NCBI RefSeq assembly: GCF_037201915.1
Contig: NZ_CP147505.1
Coordinates: 1,054,001-1,118,000 of the forward strand
Direction of reading: 5' to 3'
Source of the DNA: Haloplanus sp. CK5-1
GTDB taxonomy: Archaea; Halobacteriota; Halobacteria; Halobacteriales; Haloferacaceae
DNA length: 64,000 nucleotides
Below the pieces are notes generated by a model that worked only from the letters and a program-made list of their open reading frames with translations, was not told the origin of the DNA and did not search any database. Shown piece by piece: positions 52,205 to 60,590 of the stretch. The translations under genes were made by a program, and so were the position numbers. Within the stretch, counting starts at the first letter, position 1; the number at the start of each line of letters is the position of its first letter.

Positions 52205-54871
52205 ATGGCTATCGACGACGCCGAGAGCTCCGATCCCGAGGAGTTCGACGGTTCGACCGCTCCGCGACGGAACACGGATGCGGTCGACCCCTCGGAGGTA
52301 TCGGCGTTGCTCGCCGCGGGCGAGGCAGCCGCGACGGCCCTCGACGAGGCCGTCGCGGAGGCACGGACAGGTGACACGCCGGTCGTCAAGGACCTCTGGA
52401 CCTGGGAGGACTACAAGCAGGAGTACTACTACGACGCCGACGGCAACCCGCCGACGGACGGCAACGGGGAGGTCGTGCCCTTCGATCCGAGCGACAGCCT
52501 CGGTTTCGACCCCGACCGCACGGAGGCAGTGTTCTCGGGCGCCGCCGACCTCGCCGACCGACTCGACGACGTCGTCGACGAGCGGACGGTCGAAGTCGAC
52601 GCCGACCTCGACGAGGACGCCTTCTTCCGGACGCCTCTCGGTACCACCACCATCGCCAACCGGTACGATCTGGAGAAGACGGTCCCGCTGGAGAAGAAGA
52701 CCCACTTCCACGAGATCGACCGATACTGGGTGAACAAACCGTACGCGTTCGTCGTCATCTTCCAGTCGCGCAAGGAAAACGAGAAGAAGTACTACGTCGT
52801 CCAGCCCCACACCACGTCGATCGAGGACGACCTCCGCGAGTTCCTGACGGCGAAGCTCCAAAATGCCATCAAGTACACCGAGGTCGGTGTCGCCGGCGGT
52901 CTCGACGAACGCGAACGCGTGATCAGGGACGAGACGTACGGCCTGCTGGACCGGTACGACCTCTACTCCCGGACCCCCGGGACCGGACTGCTCGACTCCA
53001 TCGCCTCCCAACTCGGCATCGAGGACGCCGAAGGGACCGTCGGTCGCCTCCTCTCGCGGCTGGGTTGGCGTCCGAAGCGGGACGTGGGCGAAGAGATCGA
53101 CGGTATTGAGACCCGGCCCGAACCGGTGGTGTTGGCGGAAGACGCGACCTCCCTCTCGGAGTACCAGGTCGAGAAACTGCTCTACTACCTCAAGCGGGAC
53201 TTCATCGGCTACGAGCGCATCGACCCGATCAAACACGATATCAACGTCGAGGACATCTCCTGTGACGGCTACCACTCGCCCGTCTTCGTCTACCACAGCG
53301 ATTACGAGCAGATCATCACCAACGTCTACCACGGCGACGACGAACTCGACGACTTCGTGGTCAAGCTCGCCCAGCGGTCGGGCAAGGGTATCAGCAAGCG
53401 CCGCCCGCAGGTCGACGCCACCCTGCCGGACGGCTCGCGCGCCCAACTCACGCTGGGCAAGGAAGTCTCGGACCACGGCACCAACTACACCATCCGACAG
53501 TTCAAGGACGTCCCCTTCACCCCCGTGGACCTCATCAACTGGAAGACGTTCTCGCTGGAGGAGATGGCGTACCTCTGGCTCGCCATCGAGAACAACAAGT
53601 CGCTCATCTTCGCCGGCGGGACGGCGTCGGGGAAGACCACGAGTCTCAACGCCGTCTCCCTGTTCATCCCCTCGAACTCCAAGATCGTCTCCATCGAGGA
53701 CACCCGAGAGGTCGAACTCCCCCAGCGCAACTGGGTGGCGTCGGTCACCCGTCCTTCGTTCTCCGACGACGAACAGGGCGAGGTCGACGAGTTCGACCTG
53801 CTGGAGGCCGCACTCCGACAGCGGCCGGAGTACATCGTCATGGGCGAGATCCGGGGCGAGGAGGGGCGGACCCTCTTCCAGGTCATGTCGACCGGGCACA
53901 CCACGCTGACGACGTTTCACGCCGACTCGGTCGGCGAGGTGCTCAAGCGGTTCACGACCGAACCGATCAACGTCTCGAAGACCATGTTTACCGCGCTGGA
54001 CCTGGTGTCGATTCAGACCCAGACCAGGGTCGAGGGGACGAAGGTCAGGCGGAACAAGAACCTCACCGAGATCAACTTCTACGACGCCGAAAACGACGAA
54101 ATCAACGTTCAGGACGTCTACCAGTGGCAGGCCGAGACCGACGAGTTCCTCCGGATGAGCGACTCCAACACCCTCGAAGAGATCCGCTTCGACCGTGGGT
54201 GGACCCGGTCGACGCTCGACGAGGAGATATTCAAGCGACAGGCCGTCCTCGCTTACCTCATCGAGAACGGACTCAACACCTACACGCAGGTCGCCGCCAC
54301 GGTCCAGGCGTTCATCAACGACGAGGAGACCATCCTTGCGCTGATGGCCAACGACCAACTCGAACGCAGCCTGGAGGACCTCCGGGAGATGGAGTCGGTC
54401 CTGATCGACATCGATCCCGAGAAGGAGGCAATGGTCCCACGGCCGGACCCGAGCGAGGAGGAGCTGGACCTGTGTGCGGACATCCTCGACCGGGCCGACA
54501 CGGAACTGTTCGAGGCGTACCGCGGCGAGGACCGCGGGGGCGTCGACTCGGCGCTGCTGGACGTCGACTCCGCACCCGACGTGACGCCCGACGGGGCGAC
54601 CGACGGCGACGACCCCGACTCCGACTCCGACTCCGACCTCGACCCCTCGCCAGTCGACTCGGGGAGCGACGACGCCACCGCGGACGACGCCGGCACCCCG
54701 CCCGGCGACGACTTCGGTATCTCCTTCGAAGACGACGCGGGCGACGCTCCCCCGACGTTCGACGAAAGCGGGAAGGGAGCGGACGAGAGTGAAGATGAGA
54801 GCGAGGATGGGGCGGCCGTCGACGAGTGGGGGTTCGGCGACGTGACCGAGGACGAAGAGGAGGAGAACTGA
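52205..54871 (+). CDS. Type IV pilus/archaellum-type secretion ATPase (PilB/ArlI-like) of locus 2
   Basis: An 888-residue ATPase. The N-terminal 200 residues are acidic (TWEDYKQEYYYDADG is a family mark), the core has the Walker A GGTASGKTTS (Lys477), Asp box SIEDTREVELP, Walker B IVMGEIRGEEGRTLF and His box TLTTFHADSVGEVL. The last 130 residues form a disordered Asp/Ser/Glu tail. It drives assembly of a type IV pilus-like fibre. It contains about 31 lysines, unlike its counterpart in locus 1. The leaderless start at 52205 is favoured. Confidence 0.92.
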   Translation: MAIDDAESSDPEEFDGSTAPRRNTDAVDPSEVSALLAAGEAAATALDEAVAEARTGDTPVVKDLWTWEDYKQEYYYDADGNPPTDGNGEVVPFDPSDSLGFDPDRTEAVFSGAADLADRLDDVVDERTVEVDADLDEDAFFRTPLGTTTIANRYDLEKTVPLEKKTHFHEIDRYWVNKPYAFVVIFQSRKENEKKYYVVQPHTTSIEDDLREFLTAKLQNAIKYTEVGVAGGLDERERVIRDETYGLLDRYDLYSRTPGTGLLDSIASQLGIEDAEGTVGRLLSRLGWRPKRDVGEEIDGIETRPEPVVLAEDATSLSEYQVEKLLYYLKRDFIGYERIDPIKHDINVEDISCDGYHSPVFVYHSDYEQIITNVYHGDDELDDFVVKLAQRSGKGISKRRPQVDATLPDGSRAQLTLGKEVSDHGTNYTIRQFKDVPFTPVDLINWKTFSLEEMAYLWLAIENNKSLIFAGGTASGKTTSLNAVSLFIPSNSKIVSIEDTREVELPQRNWVASVTRPSFSDDEQGEVDEFDLLEAALRQRPEYIVMGEIRGEEGRTLFQVMSTGHTTLTTFHADSVGEVLKRFTTEPINVSKTMFTALDLVSIQTQTRVEGTKVRRNKNLTEINFYDAENDEINVQDVYQWQAETDEFLRMSDSNTLEEIRFDRGWTRSTLDEEIFKRQAVLAYLIENGLNTYTQVAATVQAFINDEETILALMANDQLERSLEDLREMESVLIDIDPEKEAMVPRPDPSEEELDLCADILDRADTELFEAYRGEDRGGVDSALLDVDSAPDVTPDGATDGDDPDSDSDSDLDPSPVDSGSDDATADDAGTPPGDDFGISFEDDAGDAPPTFDESGKGADESEDESEDGAAVDEWGFGDVTEDEEEEN

Positions 54872-54872
54872 C

Positions 54873-56912
54873 GTGAGTCTCGACACCGGACGCGGGCTGG
54901 ACCGCAGCGTCGACAGCCTCGGAGACCTGTTCTACCCGCTCTTCCAGTTGCTGTTCGACGAGGACGGCGACTTCGTCGACGACATGGAGACGAAGTTGGT
55001 GCAGGCGCGGATGGCGACGACGGTCGAACTCTACCTCTCGCGCGCCCTCGCCGTCGGTGTCCTCCTCGGGCTCGTGCTGTGGGCGGTGGGAACACTCGTC
55101 GGTTACAGCCTCTTCGCGTTCGGGATCATCTCCCCGGACCTGTTCTCGACCGGGGCGCGCATCCCGAACGAGACGGTCGTCACCCTCATCGAGCGGTTGA
55201 AAGTCCCTGCTGCCATCGGTATCACCGGTCTGGTCACCGGATCGGTCGGCTTCGTGACCGGCTTCGGCACCCTCGTTGCAATCCCCTACTCGACGGCCTC
55301 GACCCGGGAACGAGAGATCAATATGCTCCTCTCGGACTCGATCTCGTTCATGTACGCCCTCTCGGTGGGTGGACTGAACCAACTCGAGATCCTCGAGGCG
55401 ATGGCCCGGGCAGACGACACGTACGGCGAGGTGGCAAAGGAGTTCCAGAGCATCGTTCAGGAGACGGAGTACTTCGGCACCGACTACCGCAACGCCATCC
55501 GGAAACAGGCGGCGGCAACGCCGAGCGACGACCTCTCGCAGTTCCTGACGGACATGCTCTCCATCGTCAACTCCGGTGGGAACATGCAGGCGTTCCTCTC
55601 CGACAAGAAGGACAAGCACATGCGCACCGCCAAACAGCAACAGGAGGTCACCCTCGACACCCTCGAACTGTTCGGCGAGATGTACATGACGCTCTCGCTG
55701 TTTCCCCTCCTCCTCATCATCATCCTCGTTATCATGAGCATGCTCGGCGAGGCACAGACGCTCATGCTGTACGGCACGGTGTACGCGCTCATTCCGCTGA
55801 CCGGCGTGATGTTCCTCGTGCTGGTGTCGACGGTGAAACAGGACGAACCCGGCAACGGCTACCTCGACCCGAGCGAAGCGGGCGACCGGGTGCAGAAGGT
55901 CCAGAAGGAGGGGCTTCGACACCTCGGTCTGATCGAGAGTTACGTCGGCGAGTTCGGTATCTTCGACCGGATCAAATCCCGCGAAGGGACGTTCAAGACC
56001 AAACAACTCCTCCGGAACCCACACCACTTCTTCCGGGACAACCCGCTGTTTACGCTCGCGCTGACCGCGCCCGCCGCTCTCGTGTTGGTCGTCGTCGCCG
56101 TCGCCACGGGGTCGGTTCCGACGACGTGGGACGGGATGATCCAGGCACCCGTCTGGGGCACCTTCATCTGGGTGTACGTCCCCCTCTACGTCCTCCTGAT
56201 CCCGCTCACCGTCTTCCACGAGTGGAACGTCCGATCACGGGCGGCGATCACCGGAAAACTCTCCGACAACCTCCGGAAACTGTCGAGCGCGAACGACACC
56301 GGACAGACGCTTCTGGAGTCGATCCAGACGACTGCGGAGACGTCGTCGGGGAAACTCGCGGACGAACTCGACGTCATCTACGCCAAGGTGAACTACGGGA
56401 TGAGCCTGCGGGACGCGCTGGTCGAGTTCAACAACAAGTACCACGTTCCGCGACTGGCGCGGACGGTCAAACTCATCAGCAAGGCACAGGAGGCCTCCAG
56501 TCAGATCACGCAGGTGCTGACGACGGCCGCCCAAGCCAGCGAGAACCAGGACGACATCGAACGGGAGCGTCGCTCCCGGACTCGGATGCAGGTGGCGATC
56601 ATCCTGATGACCTACCTCACGTTGCTCGGCGTGATGGCGATTCTGAAGACGCAGTTCCTCGACGTGATGGCCGGTCTCACGGAGCAAGCCGCGGGGAGCG
56701 GTGGCGGTGGCGGCGGTGGCGGACAGGCACAGTTCGGCGGCGGCATCGACACGCAACTGCTCTCTTTGCTCTTCTTCCACGCAGTGACGCTGCAGGCAAT
56801 CCTCTCGGGGATCATCAGCGGCTACATCCGGACGGCGAACCTGCTCGCCGGCATCAAGTTCGTGGTGATCCTCCAGACCATCGCTCTGGTCGTGTGGCTG
56901 GTGGTCGGATGA
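54873..56912 (+). CDS. Type IV pilus platform protein (PilC/ArlJ-like) of locus 2
   Basis: A 679-residue membrane protein of the T2SS F family from GTG 54873, two bases after the ATPase stop. Helices: about residues 55-80, 110-135, 270-310, 400-445, 570-590, 635-679. Conserved F-domain segments are LPLLLIII-like and FGEMYMTLSLFPL. Near residues 607-624 it has a run GGGGGGGGQAQFGGG, a flexible loop. About 23 lysines. It forms the base of the fibre together with the ATPase. Confidence 0.9.
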   Translation: MSLDTGRGLDRSVDSLGDLFYPLFQLLFDEDGDFVDDMETKLVQARMATTVELYLSRALAVGVLLGLVLWAVGTLVGYSLFAFGIISPDLFSTGARIPNETVVTLIERLKVPAAIGITGLVTGSVGFVTGFGTLVAIPYSTASTREREINMLLSDSISFMYALSVGGLNQLEILEAMARADDTYGEVAKEFQSIVQETEYFGTDYRNAIRKQAAATPSDDLSQFLTDMLSIVNSGGNMQAFLSDKKDKHMRTAKQQQEVTLDTLELFGEMYMTLSLFPLLLIIILVIMSMLGEAQTLMLYGTVYALIPLTGVMFLVLVSTVKQDEPGNGYLDPSEAGDRVQKVQKEGLRHLGLIESYVGEFGIFDRIKSREGTFKTKQLLRNPHHFFRDNPLFTLALTAPAALVLVVVAVATGSVPTTWDGMIQAPVWGTFIWVYVPLYVLLIPLTVFHEWNVRSRAAITGKLSDNLRKLSSANDTGQTLLESIQTTAETSSGKLADELDVIYAKVNYGMSLRDALVEFNNKYHVPRLARTVKLISKAQEASSQITQVLTTAAQASENQDDIERERRSRTRMQVAIILMTYLTLLGVMAILKTQFLDVMAGLTEQAAGSGGGGGGGGQAQFGGGIDTQLLSLLFFHAVTLQAILSGIISGYIRTANLLAGIKFVVILQTIALVVWLVVG

Positions 56913-57406
56913 CTCGCAGCCGCGGACAGACGACGCTCGATTTCGCCGTCGGCGTGAGCCTCTTCCTCGGCGTAGTCGCGTTCGCCTTCGCGTTCGCGCC
57001 GACGATGTTCGCTCCGTTCGGCTCCGACACCGGCGTGAACTCGGTGATCGCGGACCGGAGCGCGGACCGACTGGCCGCCGACGCCCTCGTGGATTCGCCG
57101 GACGACCCCGCCGTCCTCGACGGGAGTTGCACGCGGAGTTTCTTCGACGGGAGCGTCCCGGCCGACTGTCGGTACACCACGACCGACCTCGGCGATACGC
57201 TCGGCCTCGATTCGACGACTCAGGTGAACGTGACGATCAGGAACGCGTCGGGGATCAGGTCCCTCGGTGGCACGCGACTGGCCGCCGGCGATCCGACCAC
57301 GACCACGGCCGACGTGGTCGTGGCGCGGCGTGTCGTATTGCTGCCGGGCAGTGACGACACCGCGTTCGACAGGGAGCGAAACCAGTTGCTCGTTCGGGTG
57401 TGGTGA
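56909..57406 (+). CDS. Pilin-like protein of locus 2
   Basis: A 165-residue protein whose ATG overlaps the platform stop. The N-terminus MTRSRGQTTLDFAVGVSLFLG has the prepilin signature: positive tail, RG cleavage site, Gln at +1, acidic residue at +5, then a hydrophobic helix. The body is exported with two cysteines (residues 72 and 84) that may pair. No lysine. Probably a fibre subunit. Confidence 0.75.
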   Translation: MTRSRGQTTLDFAVGVSLFLGVVAFAFAFAPTMFAPFGSDTGVNSVIADRSADRLAADALVDSPDDPAVLDGSCTRSFFDGSVPADCRYTTTDLGDTLGLDSTTQVNVTIRNASGIRSLGGTRLAAGDPTTTTADVVVARRVVLLPGSDDTAFDRERNQLLVRVW

Positions 57407-58014
57407 CCGTGCGGGGACAGGCACACACGCTCGAAGCGTTCGTCGCGGCGCTCCTGGTGTTGAGCGGCATCAGCTTCGCGCTCGGGACGACGGCCGTGAC
57501 CCCGCTGTCCGCGAGTACCTCGAACCAACACGTCGGCAATCAGGAGCGAGCCGCGGCGGTCGGCGTCCTCGAGGCAACCGAGGCCGACGGGAGCCTCGCC
57601 GAGGCCGTCGTCTACTGGAACACGACCCCCGACGACGACAGCGGCGAGTTCTACGGCGCGAACAACAGCGACGGGACGGGCTACGCCACCGGCCCGCCGA
57701 ACGAGTTCGGTCGCGTCCTCAACGAGACGTTCGGTGACCGGCGCGCCGCGTTCAACGTGGCCGTCGTCTCGTTCGACCGGAACGGCTCCCGGACCACGAC
57801 GACGATGGTTCGGATGGGTGTCCCCAGCGACGACGCGGTGACCGCCACCCGGCAGGTCGTCCTGTACGACGACACGACCCTCTCGTCACCCGAACTGGGG
57901 AACGTCTCGGCGGCCGCCACGGACTCGGATCGGCGGTTCTACGCGTCCGATATCGACCCCGGCAATCGGCTGTTCAACGTCGTGGAGGTGCGCATCACCG
58001 TATGGCGGATCTGA
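57403..58014 (+). CDS. Pilin-like protein of locus 2
   Basis: A 203-residue protein from a GTG overlapping the previous stop (GTGA). N-terminus VTVRGQAHTLEAFVAALLVLSG: RG cleavage site, hydrophobic helix with Glu at +6. The body is rich in Asn/Thr/Asp with several glycosylation-type N-x-T/S sites. No lysine. Second subunit of the fibre or a minor pilin. Confidence 0.74.
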   Translation: MTVRGQAHTLEAFVAALLVLSGISFALGTTAVTPLSASTSNQHVGNQERAAAVGVLEATEADGSLAEAVVYWNTTPDDDSGEFYGANNSDGTGYATGPPNEFGRVLNETFGDRRAAFNVAVVSFDRNGSRTTTTMVRMGVPSDDAVTATRQVVLYDDTTLSSPELGNVSAAATDSDRRFYASDIDPGNRLFNVVEVRITVWRI

Positions 58015-59426
58015 TGCCCGAGGACGGTGACCGCGGACAACTCCTCCTCGTCGCGGGGTTCGCCATCGCCGTCACAATCGTGGCGCTGGTGTTGCTGTTG
58101 AACACCGCCATCTACACCGAGAACCTCGCGACCCGGGACGTGGACACCCGCTCCAGCGACGCGCTCGCCTTCCGCGATATCGTCGAGGACGGCCTCTGGG
58201 CCGTCGTCGAGGGTGCGGCACTGAACGACGACGACGAGACCGATCGAGGGGATGTCGAGGCGAACGTCACGCGGCGCGTCGAGCGCTTCGAGAACTACTC
58301 CTCGCGACACACGCTCGGTGGCGGTGCGGGATCGGCCGTGGACGTCGTCACCCTCCACGAGGGGGCGCGGGTGCGTCAGACCGACCCCGACCGGAACCTG
58401 ACCGACGGGTCGAGAACTGCGAACTGGACGGTGGCGACCGACGTCGACGGGGCCCAGCAGTTCGACCTGAACACCACCGGCGGGCTGGTGTCGACGGACG
58501 ATCCCGCCAACGACTCGTTCCGGGTCGAGGTCGTCGGCAGCGGCGGCGACCGGTGGAGCCTCTACGTCTACAACGACACGACGGGCGATCCGACCATCGC
58601 CGTCGAGAACGGGAGCGGTCCGATCACGACCGACGTCTGTGGGGGTCTCGTCACCGGTCCGCCGCGCGTCGGTCTTCGGGCCGGCACCGTCAACGGTGTC
58701 GGCTGTGACGCCATCGACTTCGCGGCGGGAACGACGCCGCCCTACGACGTCTCCGTCACCTACGGCAACCGCTCGCGGGGGACGTACGACGCGGTGGTGA
58801 ACACGACGGCGGTCGACGCCACCGTGGACGACACCGCCCCACTCGACTCCCCGTACTGGGTACCGGTCGTCTACGGACTCGACGCCGACGTCACCTACCA
58901 GTCCGAGACGCTCACCTACCGGTCACGCGTCGGCATCGAACCGGTCCCGGTGTCGGCCGGCGGCGGCGTGTTGCAGTTCGTCAAGGCCCCCGGCGAGACG
59001 GTCGGGAACGACGACAACCCCCGGACGCTCGAGTTCGACATCGAGAATACTGGGGGTGAGGACGTGACCGTCGAGAAGTTTGCCGTCGACGCCACCGACA
59101 TCGACGCCGACGTCACGATCGACAACAGTAACGCCGCCGAACTGGAGATCCGAACGGTCGACACGGCCGACGAGGGCCAAGCCGACAGGGACGGCTCCGG
59201 CGTCTTCGATGCCGACCGGACGATCTACGACCTCGTCGACGACAGCGACGGGGACGGCCAGTACGCGACCATCCGGGCCGACAACACCGTGGAGATCGAC
59301 ATTCGCGAGTTCAGTCGGGAGCTCGGCCCGTTCGAGGTCACCTACGACGAGTCGGAGGCCGACCTGTCGGTCACTTTCGTCCTCAGCGACGGGAGCGCGG
59401 AGGTGTTCTACTTCCGTGAGCAGTAG
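58002..59426 (+). CDS. Large pilin-like exported protein of locus 2
   Basis: A 474-residue protein. After MADLMPEDGDRG comes a hydrophobic helix (QLLLVAGFAIAVTIVALVLLL) with the RG|Q cleavage site, then about 430 exported residues, beta-rich and Asn/Thr-rich, with a CCT-like pair of cysteines near residue 208-225. The C-terminal 110 residues (NTGGEDVTVEKFAVDATDID) look like an immunoglobulin/beta-sandwich domain. Could be a tip adhesin. A second ATG at 58014 is possible; GGAGGTG upstream favours 58002. Confidence 0.72.
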   Translation: MADLMPEDGDRGQLLLVAGFAIAVTIVALVLLLNTAIYTENLATRDVDTRSSDALAFRDIVEDGLWAVVEGAALNDDDETDRGDVEANVTRRVERFENYSSRHTLGGGAGSAVDVVTLHEGARVRQTDPDRNLTDGSRTANWTVATDVDGAQQFDLNTTGGLVSTDDPANDSFRVEVVGSGGDRWSLYVYNDTTGDPTIAVENGSGPITTDVCGGLVTGPPRVGLRAGTVNGVGCDAIDFAAGTTPPYDVSVTYGNRSRGTYDAVVNTTAVDATVDDTAPLDSPYWVPVVYGLDADVTYQSETLTYRSRVGIEPVPVSAGGGVLQFVKAPGETVGNDDNPRTLEFDIENTGGEDVTVEKFAVDATDIDADVTIDNSNAAELEIRTVDTADEGQADRDGSGVFDADRTIYDLVDDSDGDGQYATIRADNTVEIDIREFSRELGPFEVTYDESEADLSVTFVLSDGSAEVFYFREQ

Positions 59427-59868
59427 CGCCACGTCCCGCTCCGACCGCGCCGTCTCGACGGCGCTCGGCTACGTGCTCACCCTCGGTATCGCGACGATCC
59501 TCATCAGTGGCCTGCTCATCGCGGCCGGCACCGCAGTCGAGGACCGGCGCGACGTGACGACGCGAAGTTCTCTCGACGTCGCCGGCGAACGCCTCGCGTC
59601 GAACCTGATGTCGGCCGACCGACTCGCGGAGACGTCCGGAGCGCGGGCGGTGTCCGTCGCCGTCGACCTCCCGTCCCGGATCGCCGGCAACGGCTACCTG
59701 GTGACGGTGGATCCGGCGAACTCGACGCTCGTCTTGGTGTCGGACGGCCCGGACGTGACGGTTCACGTTCGATTCACGACCACCACGCCCGTCGCTGCGG
59801 CGACCGTTCGGGGCGGCGACCTCCGGGTCGTCCTCTCGGCCGGCCGTCTGGAGGTGCGGTCGGTGTGA
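59416..59868 (+). CDS. Pilin-like protein of locus 2
   Basis: A 150-residue protein from GTG, overlapping its neighbour by 11 bases. N-terminus SRSDRAVSTALGYVLTLGIATILISGLLIAAG: cleavage after RA followed by a hydrophobic helix, close to the archaeal DUF1628-type pilin N-termini (RAVSPVIG). Beta-rich exported part. No lysine. Confidence 0.74.
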   Translation: MSSSATSRSDRAVSTALGYVLTLGIATILISGLLIAAGTAVEDRRDVTTRSSLDVAGERLASNLMSADRLAETSGARAVSVAVDLPSRIAGNGYLVTVDPANSTLVLVSDGPDVTVHVRFTTTTPVAAATVRGGDLRVVLSAGRLEVRSV

Positions 59869-60590
59869 CCCGCGGACAGAGCGAGACCATCGGCTTCGTT
59901 CTGGTGTTCGCGCTGATCGTCACCTCGACCGGCATCGTCTACGTCGCCGGCTTCCAGACGCTCGGCGACGCCCGGACCACGGAGGAACTCCGGAACATGG
60001 AGCGTGCCTTCGACGTCCTCGACGACAGCATTAGCGACGTGGCTCGCCGGGGCGCACCCAGTCGTTCGACCGAGGTCAGCCTCGGAAACGGCGACCTCGC
60101 CTTCGGCGACACGGCGCGGATCAACGTCACGACGAACGTCTCGGCGCAGTCCGTCGAGATATCACCTCGGCCGATCGTCTACCGACTCGACGGTACCGAA
60201 ATCGTCTACGTCTCGGACGCGGTGATCCGGACCGACCGCGGGAGTTCGGTGATGCGGTCCGACCCTGCGGTGGTAGCGAACGGCCGCCGGGTCGTCCTCC
60301 CGTTGATCGACGTCGACGCGGCCGGTGACCGGGTCGGCGTCGGTGGCGATACGACGGCCCTGATCCGAACGCAGTCGAAGAGCCCGCCGAACACGCTGTC
60401 GGTCGACCCCGACACAGGGCGGGTGACCGTGACGGTCACGGTCGAGTCGCCACGAACCGAGGCGTGGCGGCGGACGTTCCAGCGCCACGGGTTCACGTGT
60501 GGCCCGGCCGGCACGACCGTGTCCTGTTCGACCGACACCGACGAACTCCACGTCGTCTGGACCACGACGAGCGTCGACTTCCTCCGCTAA
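59865..60590 (+). CDS. Pilin-like protein of locus 2
   Basis: A 241-residue protein from GTG in a GTGA overlap. N-terminus MTRGQSETIGFVLVFALIVTSTG has the RG|Q prepilin site and Glu at +3, then an exported beta-rich domain with a C-terminal cysteine pair (about residues 210-220). Likely a minor pilin. One lysine. Confidence 0.75.
   Translation: MTRGQSETIGFVLVFALIVTSTGIVYVAGFQTLGDARTTEELRNMERAFDVLDDSISDVARRGAPSRSTEVSLGNGDLAFGDTARINVTTNVSAQSVEISPRPIVYRLDGTEIVYVSDAVIRTDRGSSVMRSDPAVVANGRRVVLPLIDVDAAGDRVGVGGDTTALIRTQSKSPPNTLSVDPDTGRVTVTVTVESPRTEAWRRTFQRHGFTCGPAGTTVSCSTDTDELHVVWTTTSVDFLR

Noticed and set aside
52157-54886. Minus-strand open frame of 909 codons antisense to the locus 2 ATPase
   Set aside because: Pure antisense shadow of a gene with clear ATPase motifs; no start context or family.
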